In this document: piece by piece, positions 35,331 through 46,450 of the stretch | Layout of the letters: each line of letters starts with the position of its first letter | How positions within the stretch are numbered: the first letter of the stretch is position 1 | From: Megascapheus bottae | Lineage: Eukaryota > Chordata > Mammalia > Rodentia > Geomyidae | Direction of reading: 5' to 3' | Assembly (NCBI GenBank): GCA_024803745.1 | Contig: JANJXV010000130.1 | Span: forward strand, 1,540,501-1,604,500 | DNA: 64,000 bases | The notes under the pieces: generated by a model | Database searches by the model: none | The model's input: the letters and a program-made list of their open reading frames with translations, nothing else | Told to the model about the DNA's origin: nothing | Program-made: the position numbers and the translations under genes

Positions 35331-35859
35331 GTGGGGGTGGGGGCTCAGTTTCCCTTTGCAGTTTCTCAAAATGTTATCTTTCTTACAAAGAACACATCAC
35401 AAATGCAAGTCAAGTCTTTGAAGGGTCCCAACAGTGGGACATAAGTGGCAGAAAAGAACCCAAGACTTCTCCAAATAGCTAGCCAACAGAGAGTAGAATA
35501 AGGACTCGTTCTCATCAGTCAGGCACAGTTAGGTTAACCACAGCAGGTTAGGTCAGGGGAGGTTGACCTTCCTGTACACAGGGTGCTCGTATCCAGTCGT
35601 CACTACATACGAAATTTCTAGCATCTTCTAGACCTTTCTCTGAGAAAGCACACAGCATGCTAATTTCCTTCTCCCTCAAATTATCTACTTCAGTGGCCAT
35701 GTTGGTGTTTAAAAAGAAAACCTGCGCAGATCCCGACTTTTTCCAAATGATTTTGACATCCCTACAAACCAGTCCTTCATCTTCGGAAGGATGATGGAGT
35801 TCTACACTCTCTAAACCCCCTGCACCACACCCATCTCTCTCTCTGTGGGTCTATCGAAC
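35331..35859. other. Unique-looking non-coding DNA
   Basis: No repeat or gene was recognised. It includes a G-rich run (GGGTGGGGGTGGGGGC at about 35330-35345). Non-repetitive text at 35590-35800 is a secondary candidate for conserved non-coding DNA. Confidence 0.35.
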
Positions 35860-36090
35860 ACCCTGGGTCACACTTAGGTAGAACTTAGGGCTTTGAGTTC
35901 TCCTTTAGTTTCATTGCTCAAGGCTGACACTCTACCACCTGACCCACTCTTTCACTTCTGGCTTTGGGCTCATTCCTTGGAGAGAGTGTCACAGACTTTT
36001 CTAGCGAGGGTGGCTTTGAACTGTGGCCCTCAGATCTCAGCCTCCTGAGTAGCTGGGATTACAGGCATGAGTCACTGGCTTCTGGCTTCT
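35860..36090 (-). mobile_element. B1-ID composite SINE
   Basis: The antisense ID half is degenerate (CATTGCTCAAGGCTGACACTC, TTTCACTTCTGGC). The B1 half is clear (GGGTGGCTTTGAACTGTGG, CTCAGATCTCAGCCTCCTGA, GCTGGGATTACAGGCATGAG). Confidence 0.85.
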
Positions 36091-37500
36091 CTTCACCTTC
36101 CTGAGGGGATGAAGTCTGCCCCCTTCAGGGGCTCTCTACAATGACCTCACAGTGAAATCACCTACGGAAGTTGAAAAACTACCAAGTATCTTGCCGATCT
36201 CTGGGAGAGCCCTCAGGGTTGTGGTGGTAGCATTTGGTGGTGGTTTGGTATTCGTGTGAGTGTTTCATAATAGCACAGGCCTGGCACCGAGTTTGGTGTA
36301 TACAATCCTTTGCCATTTAGCTCTTCAGCATTCTGTATGTTAACATTTTACCTTTAGCAGACTTTCTCCTATAACCATTAAGAGGAGTCACTAAAATATC
36401 ACTTGTCCCCAAAACCCAAACAAATCTTCCTTAGTGGAAGCTTCTATCTATCAGATAGGTGCATAAAAGATTTTACAAATAAATACGAAGCTCGAGCAAT
36501 AACTCCCTCTTATGGAATCAGTGACTCACCCATTTTTACCCCTCCACGGCTAGTGCTTATCTGCTCCCAAACCTGGCCTGCTTTGCTTTATGGTGATTGT
36601 TTTCCTTCAGCATGTTTTAATCGGGCAAAGGGCTCTCCCCAGGTTGACTCTTAAGGGCACACATGGCAATGTAGCCAGATTAACCTCATCTCTTGCTCTC
36701 GCTCCTTCCCATTCCCCTCTCCTCCACCCCTCGAGTAAACAGCTCTTCCGGTAAGTTTCCTTATGCTCTCTGCACACATAGGCATCATGATATTATTTGT
36801 CCTCCATCACTCTTTCCTTCTCCCCCCTCCCCAGCCAGCCAGCCCCCTTCCCTGGGATTTGGTCATCTGTAGACACCTTAGCAAAACTGCATTATTCCTG
36901 ACATCCACCCCATTTGCTTCCGGAACCAGTCAGGGGAAGCCTCATTCCTGCTCCTTTCACCTTGCTTGACTTGTCCACCTTCACGGTGATTTCTATGTAT
37001 CTGAATATCAGGCAAGCGAGGGTTTCGGTGTAATGAGACTAGACGGATTCTGATTCTTCCTCTTTATTATCTTGAAAGCCATATTAACCTAGTCTAGGCC
37101 GATCTTATAATAAAAGCTGCAGGGAGAGTAGACTGATGGAGATAAAGCAATTCCTTGCTTGGAAGTATCATCTCTCGTGCTGATCCCCCATCACTTAAAA
37201 TCAATTCTCAGCATGTAGGGTACAGCTCTTGTTCTCCATGTTAATAATACCCACGGTCCAGGGCCTGATGATATCCTAGAGGCAGAGGAATGTGACACCA
37301 CTGACTTCGTATGAGAGGTAAAGAGAAAGGCAAGGTTCATTCTGGACCTAAACAGGTGAACAGCAGGGTTGCTATTGAGAATGAAGAGAATAGACTTTCC
37401 ATTCAGAGGACAGAAGGCCTGAAGAGACAGTAGAGCATTGATACGTTTTATAATTAGCAGATGGACCAGCATTGTCCGTGCGTCTTGCGCTGTTCTAAGA
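36091..37500. other. Unique non-coding block, candidate conserved DNA
   Basis: No repeat was recognised. An 83-codon plus frame (36403-36654) lies in balanced-composition DNA with motifs such as TTTATGGTGATTG and GATTAACC. A second block at 36980-37170 includes GGTGTAATGAGACTAGACGG and AGCCATATTAACC. Neither frame looks like a known protein. The text resembles conserved non-coding elements, which is inference only. Confidence 0.35.
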
Positions 37501-37509
37501 TCTCACCAT

Positions 37510-37640
37510 TGCTCCATTGAATTCTCACACTGAGAGCAAAGAGCCATTGTGCTCAGAGCTGTGATCACACAGACGGGGAAACAGGGATTATGGAGAACTG
37601 TCCTAGAGTTACACATCTCAATTAAGACAGGATTTCATTC
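37510..37640 (-). repeat. MIR fragment
   Basis: TTGAATTCTCACACTGAGAG, GATCACACAGACGGGGAAAC, AGGGATTATGGAGAACTGTC, CTAGAGTTACACATCTCA resembles an antisense MIR with substitutions. Confidence 0.5.
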
Positions 37641-37649
37641 TAAATAATA

Positions 37650-38275
37650 AGACCAGGCACTGGTGACTCACTTATATAATCTTAGCTACTCAGGAAAATG
37701 AGGTATGATTATCAGTTCCAAGCCCATAGGACTCTTTTTTTTGTGGGTCATGGGGCTTGAACTTGGCCTGGGTGCTATCCCTGAGCTCTTCAGCTCAAGG
37801 CTACCACCCTACCCTTGAGCTCAGCCCCATTTCCCATTTTCAAGAGATTAATTGGAGGGAAGAGCCTCAGATCCTTTTGTGCCTGGGCTGGCTTTGAACC
37901 TTGATCCTCAGATCTCAGCCTCCTGAGTAGCTAGGAATTACAGGCGTGAGCCACGGGCACCTGTCTCCCGGAGACTCTCATCTCCAATTTCACACCAAAA
38001 AGCCAGAAGTGACTCAAGTAATAGGGCACTAGTATTGAGCAAAAAGTTCAGAGATAGACAGGTGTGGCGTAATCCTAGCTACTTATGAGGTTGAGCGTGA
38101 GGATTGCAGTTCAAAGCTGGTCTGTGGCTCAAGGGGTAGTGCAGTAGCCTTGAGCTGAAGAGCTCAGGGACAATACCCAGGCCCAGAGTTCAAGCCTCAG
38201 GTCCTATTAAAAAAAAAAGGTCTGAGACAGTACCCAGGCCCTGAGTTCAAGCCCCAGGACCAGCAATGCATGTGC
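37650..38275. mobile_element. Nested and stacked B1-ID composite SINEs
   Basis: A plus-strand composite starts at about 37650 (GACCAGGCACTGGTGACTC). It stops at 37733 in CCCATAGGACTC and resumes at about 37969 (GGAGACTCTCATCTCCAATT). Between these lies a complete minus-strand composite (TTGTGGGTCATGGGGCTTG to AATTACAGGCGTGAGCCACG) with its T-run at the left. After the resumed outer element come another B1-ID unit (about 38056-38216) and a fragment of a further ID right half (38217-38273). GACTCT-containing sequence flanks the inner element on both sides. At least three insertion or duplication events are needed. Confidence 0.85.
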
Positions 38276-38325
38276 ACATACACACATGTGCACATACACA
38301 CACAGACACACATGCACACACATGA
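38262..38325. repeat. CA-rich dinucleotide tract
   Basis: Imperfect ACACATGTGCACATACACAC units lie at the tail of the preceding SINE fragment, a usual place for microsatellite birth. Confidence 0.9.
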
Positions 38326-39082
38326 TGGCATCTCCTTTTATGCCTACTCCCAATCCTTTTGTCATAGCACACAGGACAAAGAACCACCAATTTAAAGTAT
38401 GAAGCAGCTGTCTGGACCTCTTATCAAGAAGACACAGCCTTAGGCCCACAGGCTGGCAGGGAAGGCACGCACAGATGAGGCTCTGAAATGACATTATCTC
38501 TCCCACCCCCACTTTGCAGGAGAAGCGATTGTCAGAACCATGGACAGGACGCTTCTGGACTAATTCCTGTTTTCTGATCATTAGGAGAACAATAATAAAA
38601 ACTCAGACAGGTCTTGTTAAGAGTCAAGCGCACTCTCGCTCCAATTCCCTACATTCTTCTAATCCACCATCTCGCACTGGAGGTACTATCAGAGCATCCT
38701 GGAAACTATAAAGTCCTGAGACAACGGGGTAACAGGTTCAAGAGGCTGTTCCTGATATACAGACAAACTTCAAGAGCAGAGAAATCTCCCCTGGGAAAGC
38801 CACTCTGCTGTCATTGTTCCCTTGTTTTCTAGGTAGTTACAGCAACTGCTCTGCCCAGGTAAAAAATGATGAGAGCCCATTGAATTTGTATAACACTGAA
38901 CTTATAAAGCTCCCTCACAAGTATTGAAAAAAGTATCACCAAAGTGTGATAACAGAGGCCACAGGAGACATGTAAGATGTGTCTGGGTAGTGTGAGAGTA
39001 AAAAAAAAAATCATCCTCTTAATGCATTTTAGGGAAAATATAATTAGCAAGTGAAAATCATGATTTCACAGGTTTTATTTCT

Positions 39083-39304
39083 CCTGATCAACTCCTTTTT
39101 TTTTGCCAGCCCTGGGCTTGAGCTCAGGGCCTGAGCACTGTCCTTGGACTTTCTCAAGGCTAGAGCTCTACCACTTGAGCCTCAGCACCACTTCCAGTTT
39201 TTTTCTATGTATGTGGTACCGAGGAATCGAACCCTGGTCTTCGCAAATGCCAGGCAAGCACTTTAACCAGTAGGCCAAACTCCCGGTCCCTGATCAACTC
39301 CTTT
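39083..39304 (-). mobile_element. Dimeric ID-like SINE with 16-bp target site duplication
   Basis: The body is at about 39099-39288: TTTTTTGCCAGCCCTGGGC, GAGCTCTACCACTTGAGCC, ATGTGGTACCGAGGAATCG, GGCCAAACTCCCGGTC. CCTGATCAACTCCTTT is repeated exactly at 39083-39098 and 39289-39304. The intact duplication and boxes indicate a young copy. Confidence 0.93.
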
Positions 39305-41084
39305 CTGTGTGTTGATTTAAAGGGAAGTGGGTAGGATTGGATAAGGAATGTTGATGCATTTTTTTTTTTAAGGACGATCGAAGTCTGAAGAGTGCTGGGT
39401 GATTTTTACAGAGTTACAATCTGGAGTAAGCAAACTGTCATTGGTTCTTAGCTCTGTTGTGTGGGTTAGGAAATCTCAGAAGGGGGTGTTTAAGCAACTC
39501 ACCCCCTTATTAGTGATTTCTATACATTATTTGCACAAAAGACTTACGTTGTTTTGAACCTACATAGAAGGTAAACTGAGTACACACTATGTGTAGTTGT
39601 CTCAACTATTAAGTCTGTTATGTAGACTCATCACCTCCAATTGGCCTTCCTTCTTCCTTCCCAAGATAGGATAGCAACCTTGGTGAGTCCAATTTTAAAG
39701 TGGTGGCCTTTCAGTTCCTTCCATTTTCCCACAAATAACATGATGGCTTTGAAAGGTCCACAGTAAACAGGTGTGTGCAGCTGTACGCTACCTTTCATTC
39801 ATTCTGGTAGCTGCCCAGGAGTGTTAGTCCAGGGCCAAGGGATAGTTGTATCTTTAGTTTTATGGGTTTTTTTTTTAACTTCCTAGATAGTGGCTACACT
39901 GGTCTGCATTCTAACCAACAGTGAAATGCAACATTTGTCAGGCTAATGGATCTCCTGTCTAAAAACAGAGACTGGGGGTGTCAGGGGAAAGGGGAGGAAG
40001 ACATAAGGAGAAAGAGAGGAAAAGGAGAGAGTAGTCTTGCCATGTGACTGGCTGGTCCTGTTAATGTAATGAGGAGGTCCTGGCAAGTTGATGTTTTTCT
40101 CATATCAGAGCAATGGGGGACGGAGGGAGTAGTTAAAAGTGGTAAGAACAAAACAGACACACAGAGAAGATCTCATTTAATAGCTAGAAGAAAAAAAAGT
40201 CCTCGTGGAATTTAAGTGTGGCTGTTCCCGTGTGCTTCTGGAACCTAAGTAATGTATAACAAATCTTCTCCTTTTGTCTCTGCTAATCTGCGTAACTCAC
40301 AGCCCAAAGATCTTAAGCCATCATAATTTGGTATAGACTATGAGGAGGGGAAGGAATGCAAAGAAACAGGAATCCTCTGGCAGGCACCACGTAGCGATTT
40401 ATAATCCAGGAAACGGGACAGAAGTTATCTGAGGCTGACAGTCAGACACAGGTCAACTTGAAACCCACACTCAGAAAGCTGTTCCCTGCCAACCATCATC
40501 ATCTTTGCTTTTGATCAGTGCAAATGAAACACGAATATGTCATCTGGGAATTTGTCAGGTGTCTCTCCACCGATCAGAATCACCAATCCTGTCTTAGAAC
40601 TAGAAGAGATCTTAGAAGACTCAGGGAGAGATTGTCAAGGTCATGCCCTTCAAGACCCAGGCAGGGTCCCAGCTGTCACGTAGTCATCCTCTCCTGACTT
40701 CTCCCCTTACTTGTGGCTTAGGGAGGGAGAAAAAGAGTTCTTCTCGCCCATCCAAGCCAGCGTGGAGCCATTTCCATACTCCTGGCTATCCATGAGGACT
40801 AAGGTACATTCCAATTACCATATTTAATCCTCACATCTCTCCATAAAGGTGGGTGGGAAGGAAAGGTCAGAACTCTGAATACAAAAAAAAGGAAAAAGTT
40901 CACTGGGGCATGTGCTTTGAAAGTGTCTCTAAAAGAAAAACGCTTACCAAAAAAAAAAACTAGGTCATTGAATTGAAATGCAACAGGATCCTCATTAAAA
41001 GTTGGATGTTTCCTCATATGAATCCCCAAAATAGAGGGATGTGAGAAGGACATTCTATTTTGGGGGGAGATTATAGGAAAAAGT
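39305..41084. other. Non-coding block, no gene
   Basis: No recognised gene. The subregion 40220-40620 is free of recognised repeats and has mixed composition (for example TCTGCTAATCTGCGTAACTC, CACCACGTAGCGATTTATAA), making it another candidate for conserved non-coding sequence. The stretch 39960-40060 is purine-rich. Confidence 0.4.
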
Positions 41085-41255
41085 TGGGGCTTTGGAGCTG
41101 GACCCATTTGAGTTCAAAGTTTATTTTAGTGTTGTTGCTTGGTTAGTTTAGTGGTCTCCAGCCAACCATAACCCTTTTCTGAACCTCAACTTACCTTCGC
41201 AACACTTTTAAATGGAGTTAAAATGCCTAGTTCATTGGGTTGATTTAAAAAAAAA
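41085..41255 (+). repeat. MIR, nearly full length
   Basis: GGGGCTTTGGAGCTGGACC, CATTTGAGTTCAAAGTTTAT, TTTTCTGAACCTCAACTTAC, AAATGGAGTTAAAATGCCTA and GTTCATTGGGTTG follow the sense MIR from the CTCTGGAGCCAGAC region to CTCATAGGGTTG. Confidence 0.8.
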
Positions 41256-41262
41256 AACGAAG

Positions 41263-41490
41263 CCGGTTGCAGTGGCTCACGCCTGTCATCCTAGCTACTC
41301 AGGAGGCTGAGATCTGAGGATCAAGGTTCAAAGCCATCCCAGGCACAAAAGGACCCGAGACTCTTATCTCCAATTAACCTCTAGAAAATGGGAAGTGGGG
41401 CTTGGCTCAAGGGTAGGGCAGTAGCCTTGAGCTGAAGGGTTCAAGGACAGCACCCAGGCTGAGTACAAACCCCACAACCCCCACACACCT
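41263..41490 (+). mobile_element. B1-ID composite SINE
   Basis: GGTTGCAGTGGCTCACGCC, CTAGCTACTCAGGAGGCTGA, CTTATCTCCAATTAACCTCT, TTGGCTCAAGGGTAGGGC, CACCCAGGCTGAGTACAAAC. It is well preserved and ends in a CA-rich tail. Confidence 0.9.
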
Positions 41491-41684
41491 ACACACACAT
41501 ACACAAATACGATTCTTATGATAGGTCTGCAAAGTGTCTAGCCCACAGCATATGCTCAAGGAAATGGTGGGATCTTCTTTCCATACACCATGAACCTCTG
41601 GCATGATCCCAAAATGACATATATCTTATTCCCAGACATGGGTGGGTCTGTGTTCCACTTTTTGATTGGATAGTGCTATGAAAT

Positions 41685-41752
41685 TACATCACCTTTCAGT
41701 CCTCAGTTTTCTTCTCTGTTAGAAAACACTACTACTACTAATAATAATAGCA
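41685..41752 (+). repeat. MIR core fragment and (ACT)n(AAT)n run
   Basis: CCTTTCAGTCCTCAGTTTTC, TTCTCTGTTAGAAAAC is MIR-like. It is followed by CACTACTACTACTAATAATAATAG (41728-41751). Confidence 0.6.
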
Positions 41753-41789
41753 CAACCTCCAGGAAGCAGACGTTGATGTTTTCCTGCCC

Positions 41790-42220
41790 CACATCCACTT
41801 TTTCTTCCTTTCTTCATGGCATCATGTAGCTCTTGGGACACCTTTCCTAAGTGGACTGACCCCACCCTCAGCTCCAAAAGTGACCTGCTTCAGGTAGAAG
41901 GAATTCCATTCAGCTCATGGGCTCAAGGCTCACCATGGGGCATTATTTTGACCAATGAACACGAACAAGGGATTTCTGGGAAAAGTTTCACCCTCTCAAC
42001 AGTCTCTTATTTCGGGATGTCATCTGGTCTGTATCCCCTAATGTTCAGGACTGCCACATACACTTGGTGGCTAGCCCATGGGTAAAGCCAACATGGGGCA
42101 AAACAAAAGAGAGACACTGAAACAAAATTGCAAACTCTGGGTCCTCTGATCCCCTGCATCAGCCTACACAGAAGAAGGAATCTTGTCTGAGTTTCCTGTT
42201 CCAGATAGCAATAAATGACA
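41790..42220. repeat. Possible ancient LTR or LINE 3' fragment
   Basis: TGACCAATGAACACGAACAA, GATTTCTGGGAAAAGTTTCA and GATAGCAATAAATGACATC have the flavour of an old mammalian repeat (ACCAATGAGATGTGAG...TTCTGGGAAAAGTTTTC). I cannot assign a family. An 89-codon plus frame here is therefore not credible as a gene. Confidence 0.35.
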
Positions 42221-42489
42221 TCATCATTTGAAATATCTGAACTTGCCATTTCTGTCAAAAGCATCTGATCTCAGAGCATTCTCGATTATGAAGTGACACA
42301 TACATCGTTCGTTTCCAGTCAACTGTTGTGCCCGGCAACTTCACTAACAAATGATTAGCTCTTGTCACAAATGTCTTCTTTTCTAGCCTCTTTTCTAGCC
42401 AGATCACTGCTTGCAGTATTTGTTTTTCTTCAAATGGCAGCAATGATTTATAAAAATAGTAACATCCCATACTACTTATGGGCCAGATT

Positions 42490-42650
42490 CAATTTTATGT
42501 ATACAGCATATTGAATCTTCACAATAACCACGTAACATGGATATTATCATCACCTCCATGGCTAGAATGAGGCTCAGAGAGATCAAATGCTTTTTCCCTG
42601 AGGTCACACAAATGGTAAGTGACAGGGACTAAAGTTCACAGCAGAAAGGA
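42490..42650 (-). repeat. MIR fragment
   Basis: TATCATCACCTCCATGGCTA, GAATGAGGCTCAGAGAGATC, TTTTTCCCTGAGGTCACACA, AATGGTAAGTGACAGGGACT follows the antisense MIR. Confidence 0.85.
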
Positions 42651-44837
42651 GAGGAAGATCACCAAGAAATTTAATCTACTCCACATCCCCCCCAACCATG
42701 TAGAAATTAAATCTAGCCCTTCTTCATCTCCCCTAGCAGCTAAGCAAAGTAGAAGGAAGAGAGGAGGAACTGCCATAAAAGTGAAGAGGGAAATGATGTG
42801 GCAGCCAGAGATGTGAGCGGGACATATCCTCTTACATGGGGACTCAATTGGCTACCTGCAAACTAGAGATGCGAAGCCACAGCTACGAGGCAAGATTATT
42901 GTCTGGTCTAAGGAAAACAATTCACATTCGATGTGTGGCCTGGAGCCTCAGAAAACTATGGGAGATGAATCATGATAGTACACGAGCCTTATTTTACCTT
43001 CCTCCCTGCTTACTGGTCACCTGCTTTGTCTCATTTAGTGATGACATGCAAACGAAGCAAGACCTGACAGATTGCCTGAATGCCAACCAAATTGGCACTT
43101 ATCACTTCAATTTAAATCCCCTTTCCTAGCTCTCCCCACTGAGGAGTCTGATGATAATTCTCTTCTAGGTCTTCATTTCATAAGCAGGGCCAATTTGACT
43201 CATTATCTCCCTGTCAGCACAAAGATAATGAAAACCAGATGTCATCACTGACTTATCCCTGGCTCAGAACACAATCTGGGATGGAGAGAGAAAGTGAAGG
43301 GTGAATTCCCTGGTGGGCAAGCTGTTAACCTTGAAGACAAAATTCAAGGATTCTGAGACATGCCCAGCCCTCACTAAAGGCTGTCCATCTCTGGCAGCTC
43401 CTGGGCAATTCGGGTAAGGACCACGGAAGCCAGGACACAAACAGTACAGCCAAAAGAGCTTTGGATAAACAATATGATACGAGACACTATCAAATAACAT
43501 ATACAACACACACACAAGGGTAAAAAAAATCAAGTGCATCATGGAAGGGGTTGGGGGGGATTGTTTTTCTCCTATTAGCTTTGTTGATAAAATAAATAAC
43601 TTTTGTTTTAAAGTGTGTTTGCTGTGCAAGTATCCTAAAGTTTCTTTCCATCTTTTGAGTTCAGGATTCTTCAAAGATGGCACATGATCTTGTCCGCTAT
43701 GCAGAGTAAGGGAACAGTGCTAAAAAGTCATTAATATCTTTGAGGGAGTAGATTTAGCAGGCGCTTGAAATGGCCTTTCAAGAGCTTGCCTTTCTTCTGT
43801 TCCCTCTCTCCTCTGTCTCTGGCTCTGTTTGTCTAGCTCTCTCATCATCATCCTGTGGCAATACCTCAGGTGAGAAGACAACACTGCTGTTCTGACACTG
43901 AATGTCTTCATCCAGCCGAACATGCACCCAGGTCCCTGCCCTCCCCTCTTCCTCCCCCTGGCCAGAACACTTGATAGACCTCACAAGAGAAAAAAAATGG
44001 TGTTATTATTCAGCCGCTTGAAGTAGCCAGTCTCTTCCAAACCATTTCATCCGTCACATCTTCTCGACTGTCAGAAAAAGACATATTGCAAACAATAGCA
44101 ATTTTGTCCTTTGTGAGGGGGGAAAAATAAAAGAATTGTAAAGGTCTGTCCATATCCATGGGAACCTTTGTTGTCAAGGGCACTGCATGTTTTGGGGCCT
44201 CCTATCTCAGTGTTCCTGATGGGCTGCAGGGGAAAAGGTGGGCTCCAACATCACAGCTAGGTTCAGCGCAGAAGCAAGAGACAAGATGAAAAGGCCATCA
44301 CAAATGAGGGAGTCTGGCCCATTTCTCTGAGCTGTGGAGTGCCAACTACAGAAACATGGCAGACAGAAGTCATTCCTGAAGAAAATCACTATGGAAACTC
44401 TTGCACTCGTTCAATTGGGAGGGATCCATTCTCTCAACCAGATGGCATCTTTGGTTGTTTAAAGGGTGGCAAGCAGGATTCCACACAAAACTTTAATAAC
44501 AATGCCTTTGGCCAGCAGCAATGAAAAGGGATTTTTTTTAATTTAAAGGGCTACTGGGTTAAGAAACTCACTTCCAGTGGGTTTGTTGCAATGGGGGAAC
44601 TATGGCAGAACCTGGAAGTTGGTCTACCTGACGTCCTCATGGGCTTCTGAGATAACACTTGTTTAGAAGAAGGGAAGGCCTGGCAGCCAAAGCTTCAGCT
44701 CTGTTGATGTCAGGTTTTCATGTGGCAACAGATTTCCCCATGGCAGTTCAAGGCCATTCAAGTCTTATTTTCAATCCAGTCCTTTGATTTTATTTTTCTC
44801 ATCGATGCCCAGTGTATATGTCTGTAGCATGCTCATA
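42651..44837. other. Non-coding block, several unique segments
   Basis: No gene is supported. Frames of 97 (42836-43129, plus) and 139 codons (43264-43683, minus) have no recognisable domain. The segments 43140-43270 and 44020-44130 contain no recognised repeats and have motif-like text (CATTATCTCCCTGTCAGCAC, GATAATGAAAACCAGATG, CAAACAATAGCAATTTTG). Confidence 0.4.
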
Positions 44838-44889
44838 TGTGTGTGTGTATATTTCTGCACACATATACAAAGAATTCATGCATGTGTGT

Positions 44890-44930
<41 letters not shown>
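44838..44930. repeat. (TG)n...(CA)n microsatellite pair
   Basis: A TG run (ATGTGTGTGTGTATAT) lies about 35 bp before a long CA run (44892-44928), an inverted arrangement like that at 20218. Confidence 0.93.
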
Positions 44931-44931
<1 letters not shown>

Positions 44932-46295
44932 CCCTTGCACCAACAAGCACTCATAATGTTCCCCTCTCTTGTTCCTCCCACCTCTGTACACATCAGCCTA
45001 ACTTATAACTTCCATTTCAAGGCTGGACAACTTTCTTTGGTTCCCTAAAGCTACCCAGGTGGCAGGTAAGAAATATCCAAGAATTTGAGTTCCTAAAAGC
45101 TGTTCTCAGCCACCAGGACAGTTGGGGACTGGGTTTATCAATAGCCCAGGAAGCAAAAAATCAATGGCAAAGTGACAATAAACAACTACACACACCTATC
45201 AAGCTGGCCAATCAGAGATACCTCTTCAAATGAGCTACAAATGATTGGCTTCAGGGAAGAACACGGGATATAAGCTGGACTAGTCAGACTTCTTTGTGGG
45301 TCTTCTAATTTGAATATAAGGAGTTGGGGTGGGGATTTCTTGCCAAACTGGTCAAATAGAAATTTGATGTAGCCAGTCATAGGGAGCCTGAATTAAGAGA
45401 TATAGAAAGACTCCCTGCCAATCCCCCCAAAAACTGTTCCTTCATCCCTCTTTCCTATATCCAGGTACTTCCTTTATGTACCTCTTTTTGCTTAAGCCTG
45501 TTTCAGATAGACTTGGTCACTTATAACTCCTGCAACCCCAGCAGGTCTTTCCAAGGAAAATGTTAAGCTTCTTTAGGCCGAACCACAGCGTCCTGTGCCA
45601 ACGTATCTTTGTCCCAATAGGATATATTTAGAATTAAAGGATGGAAATTTATTTTGGGTATGGCCTCCCAGATTTATGGAGGTTGAGAAGCCCCACAGCC
45701 AGCCACCTGCAAACTGGAGAATAAGACAAACCAGTGCCAAAATTCTGTCCATGTACAAAGAAAACAGCCCTTGTGTCCAAAAGCTGAATGTCCTCGACCA
45801 AGAAGAGAGAGAAAACAAAATCTCCCTTTCTTCCTTTTGTTCCTCTCCAGGGTCCCTCTGTGGACTGAATAATGTTCACCCGCATGCATGAGAAAGGGTC
45901 TTCTTAAGTCAGTCCACTGATTTAAACTGGAATTGCCTCTGGAAAAACGTCCATAGACACATGTGGGAAGGATGCCATCTCATCTGACTTGGCGTGCCTA
46001 TGGCCAGTAAAATTGATAATGAAGTTGATTGCCATATGTTGAAAAGACCACAAAAACACAGTGATCCACTAGCCAAACCTGGAAGAGATTGAAGCATGAT
46101 GTAGCTGATGCCTAGAAGGAAGAGCTCGCTGTGTGGTAGATATTAGATTTGAGAATGGTGATGAGAAGAAATGAACCACGGGAAGATCCAGAATATTCCA
46201 GGAGAGAGCTTGGAGGAGCAGAAAGAAAGCATGGTGGCTAGACAAGGGAGAAAGGCGCAAGGGTCCACATCAACTGGCTACATTTAAGCTCTATA
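44931..46295. other. Non-coding stretch, no gene
   Basis: No repeat was clearly recognised and no coding support was found. Overlapping frames on both strands at 45573-45891 (71-98 codons) cancel each other as evidence. Confidence 0.4.
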
Positions 46296-46299
46296 GGAA

Positions 46300-46450
46300 T
46301 CGTTCTCCAGTTCTCAGGGTCTCCCCTATCCTGGACCTCAGTTTCCCCGTGCTTGTATCAAAAAAGTTAAACTAGACAAAGAATAAGCACAACGCTGGTT
46401 CTATGGTTTGCATTTTCTGAAATCATAGGATTCAAATCCAGTTTCCCCCA
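46300..46450 (+). repeat. MIR fragment
   Basis: CTATCCTGGACCTCAGTTTC, CCCGTGCTTGTATCAAAAAAG is the sense MIR core (CCTCAGTTTCCTCATCTGTAAAATG). Sequence to about 46440 (ATAGGATTCAAATCCAG) may be a second MIR piece. Confidence 0.65.

Noticed and set aside
43264..43683. 139-codon minus-strand frame
   Set aside because: No recognisable domain, no splice or promoter context, and a length compatible with chance.
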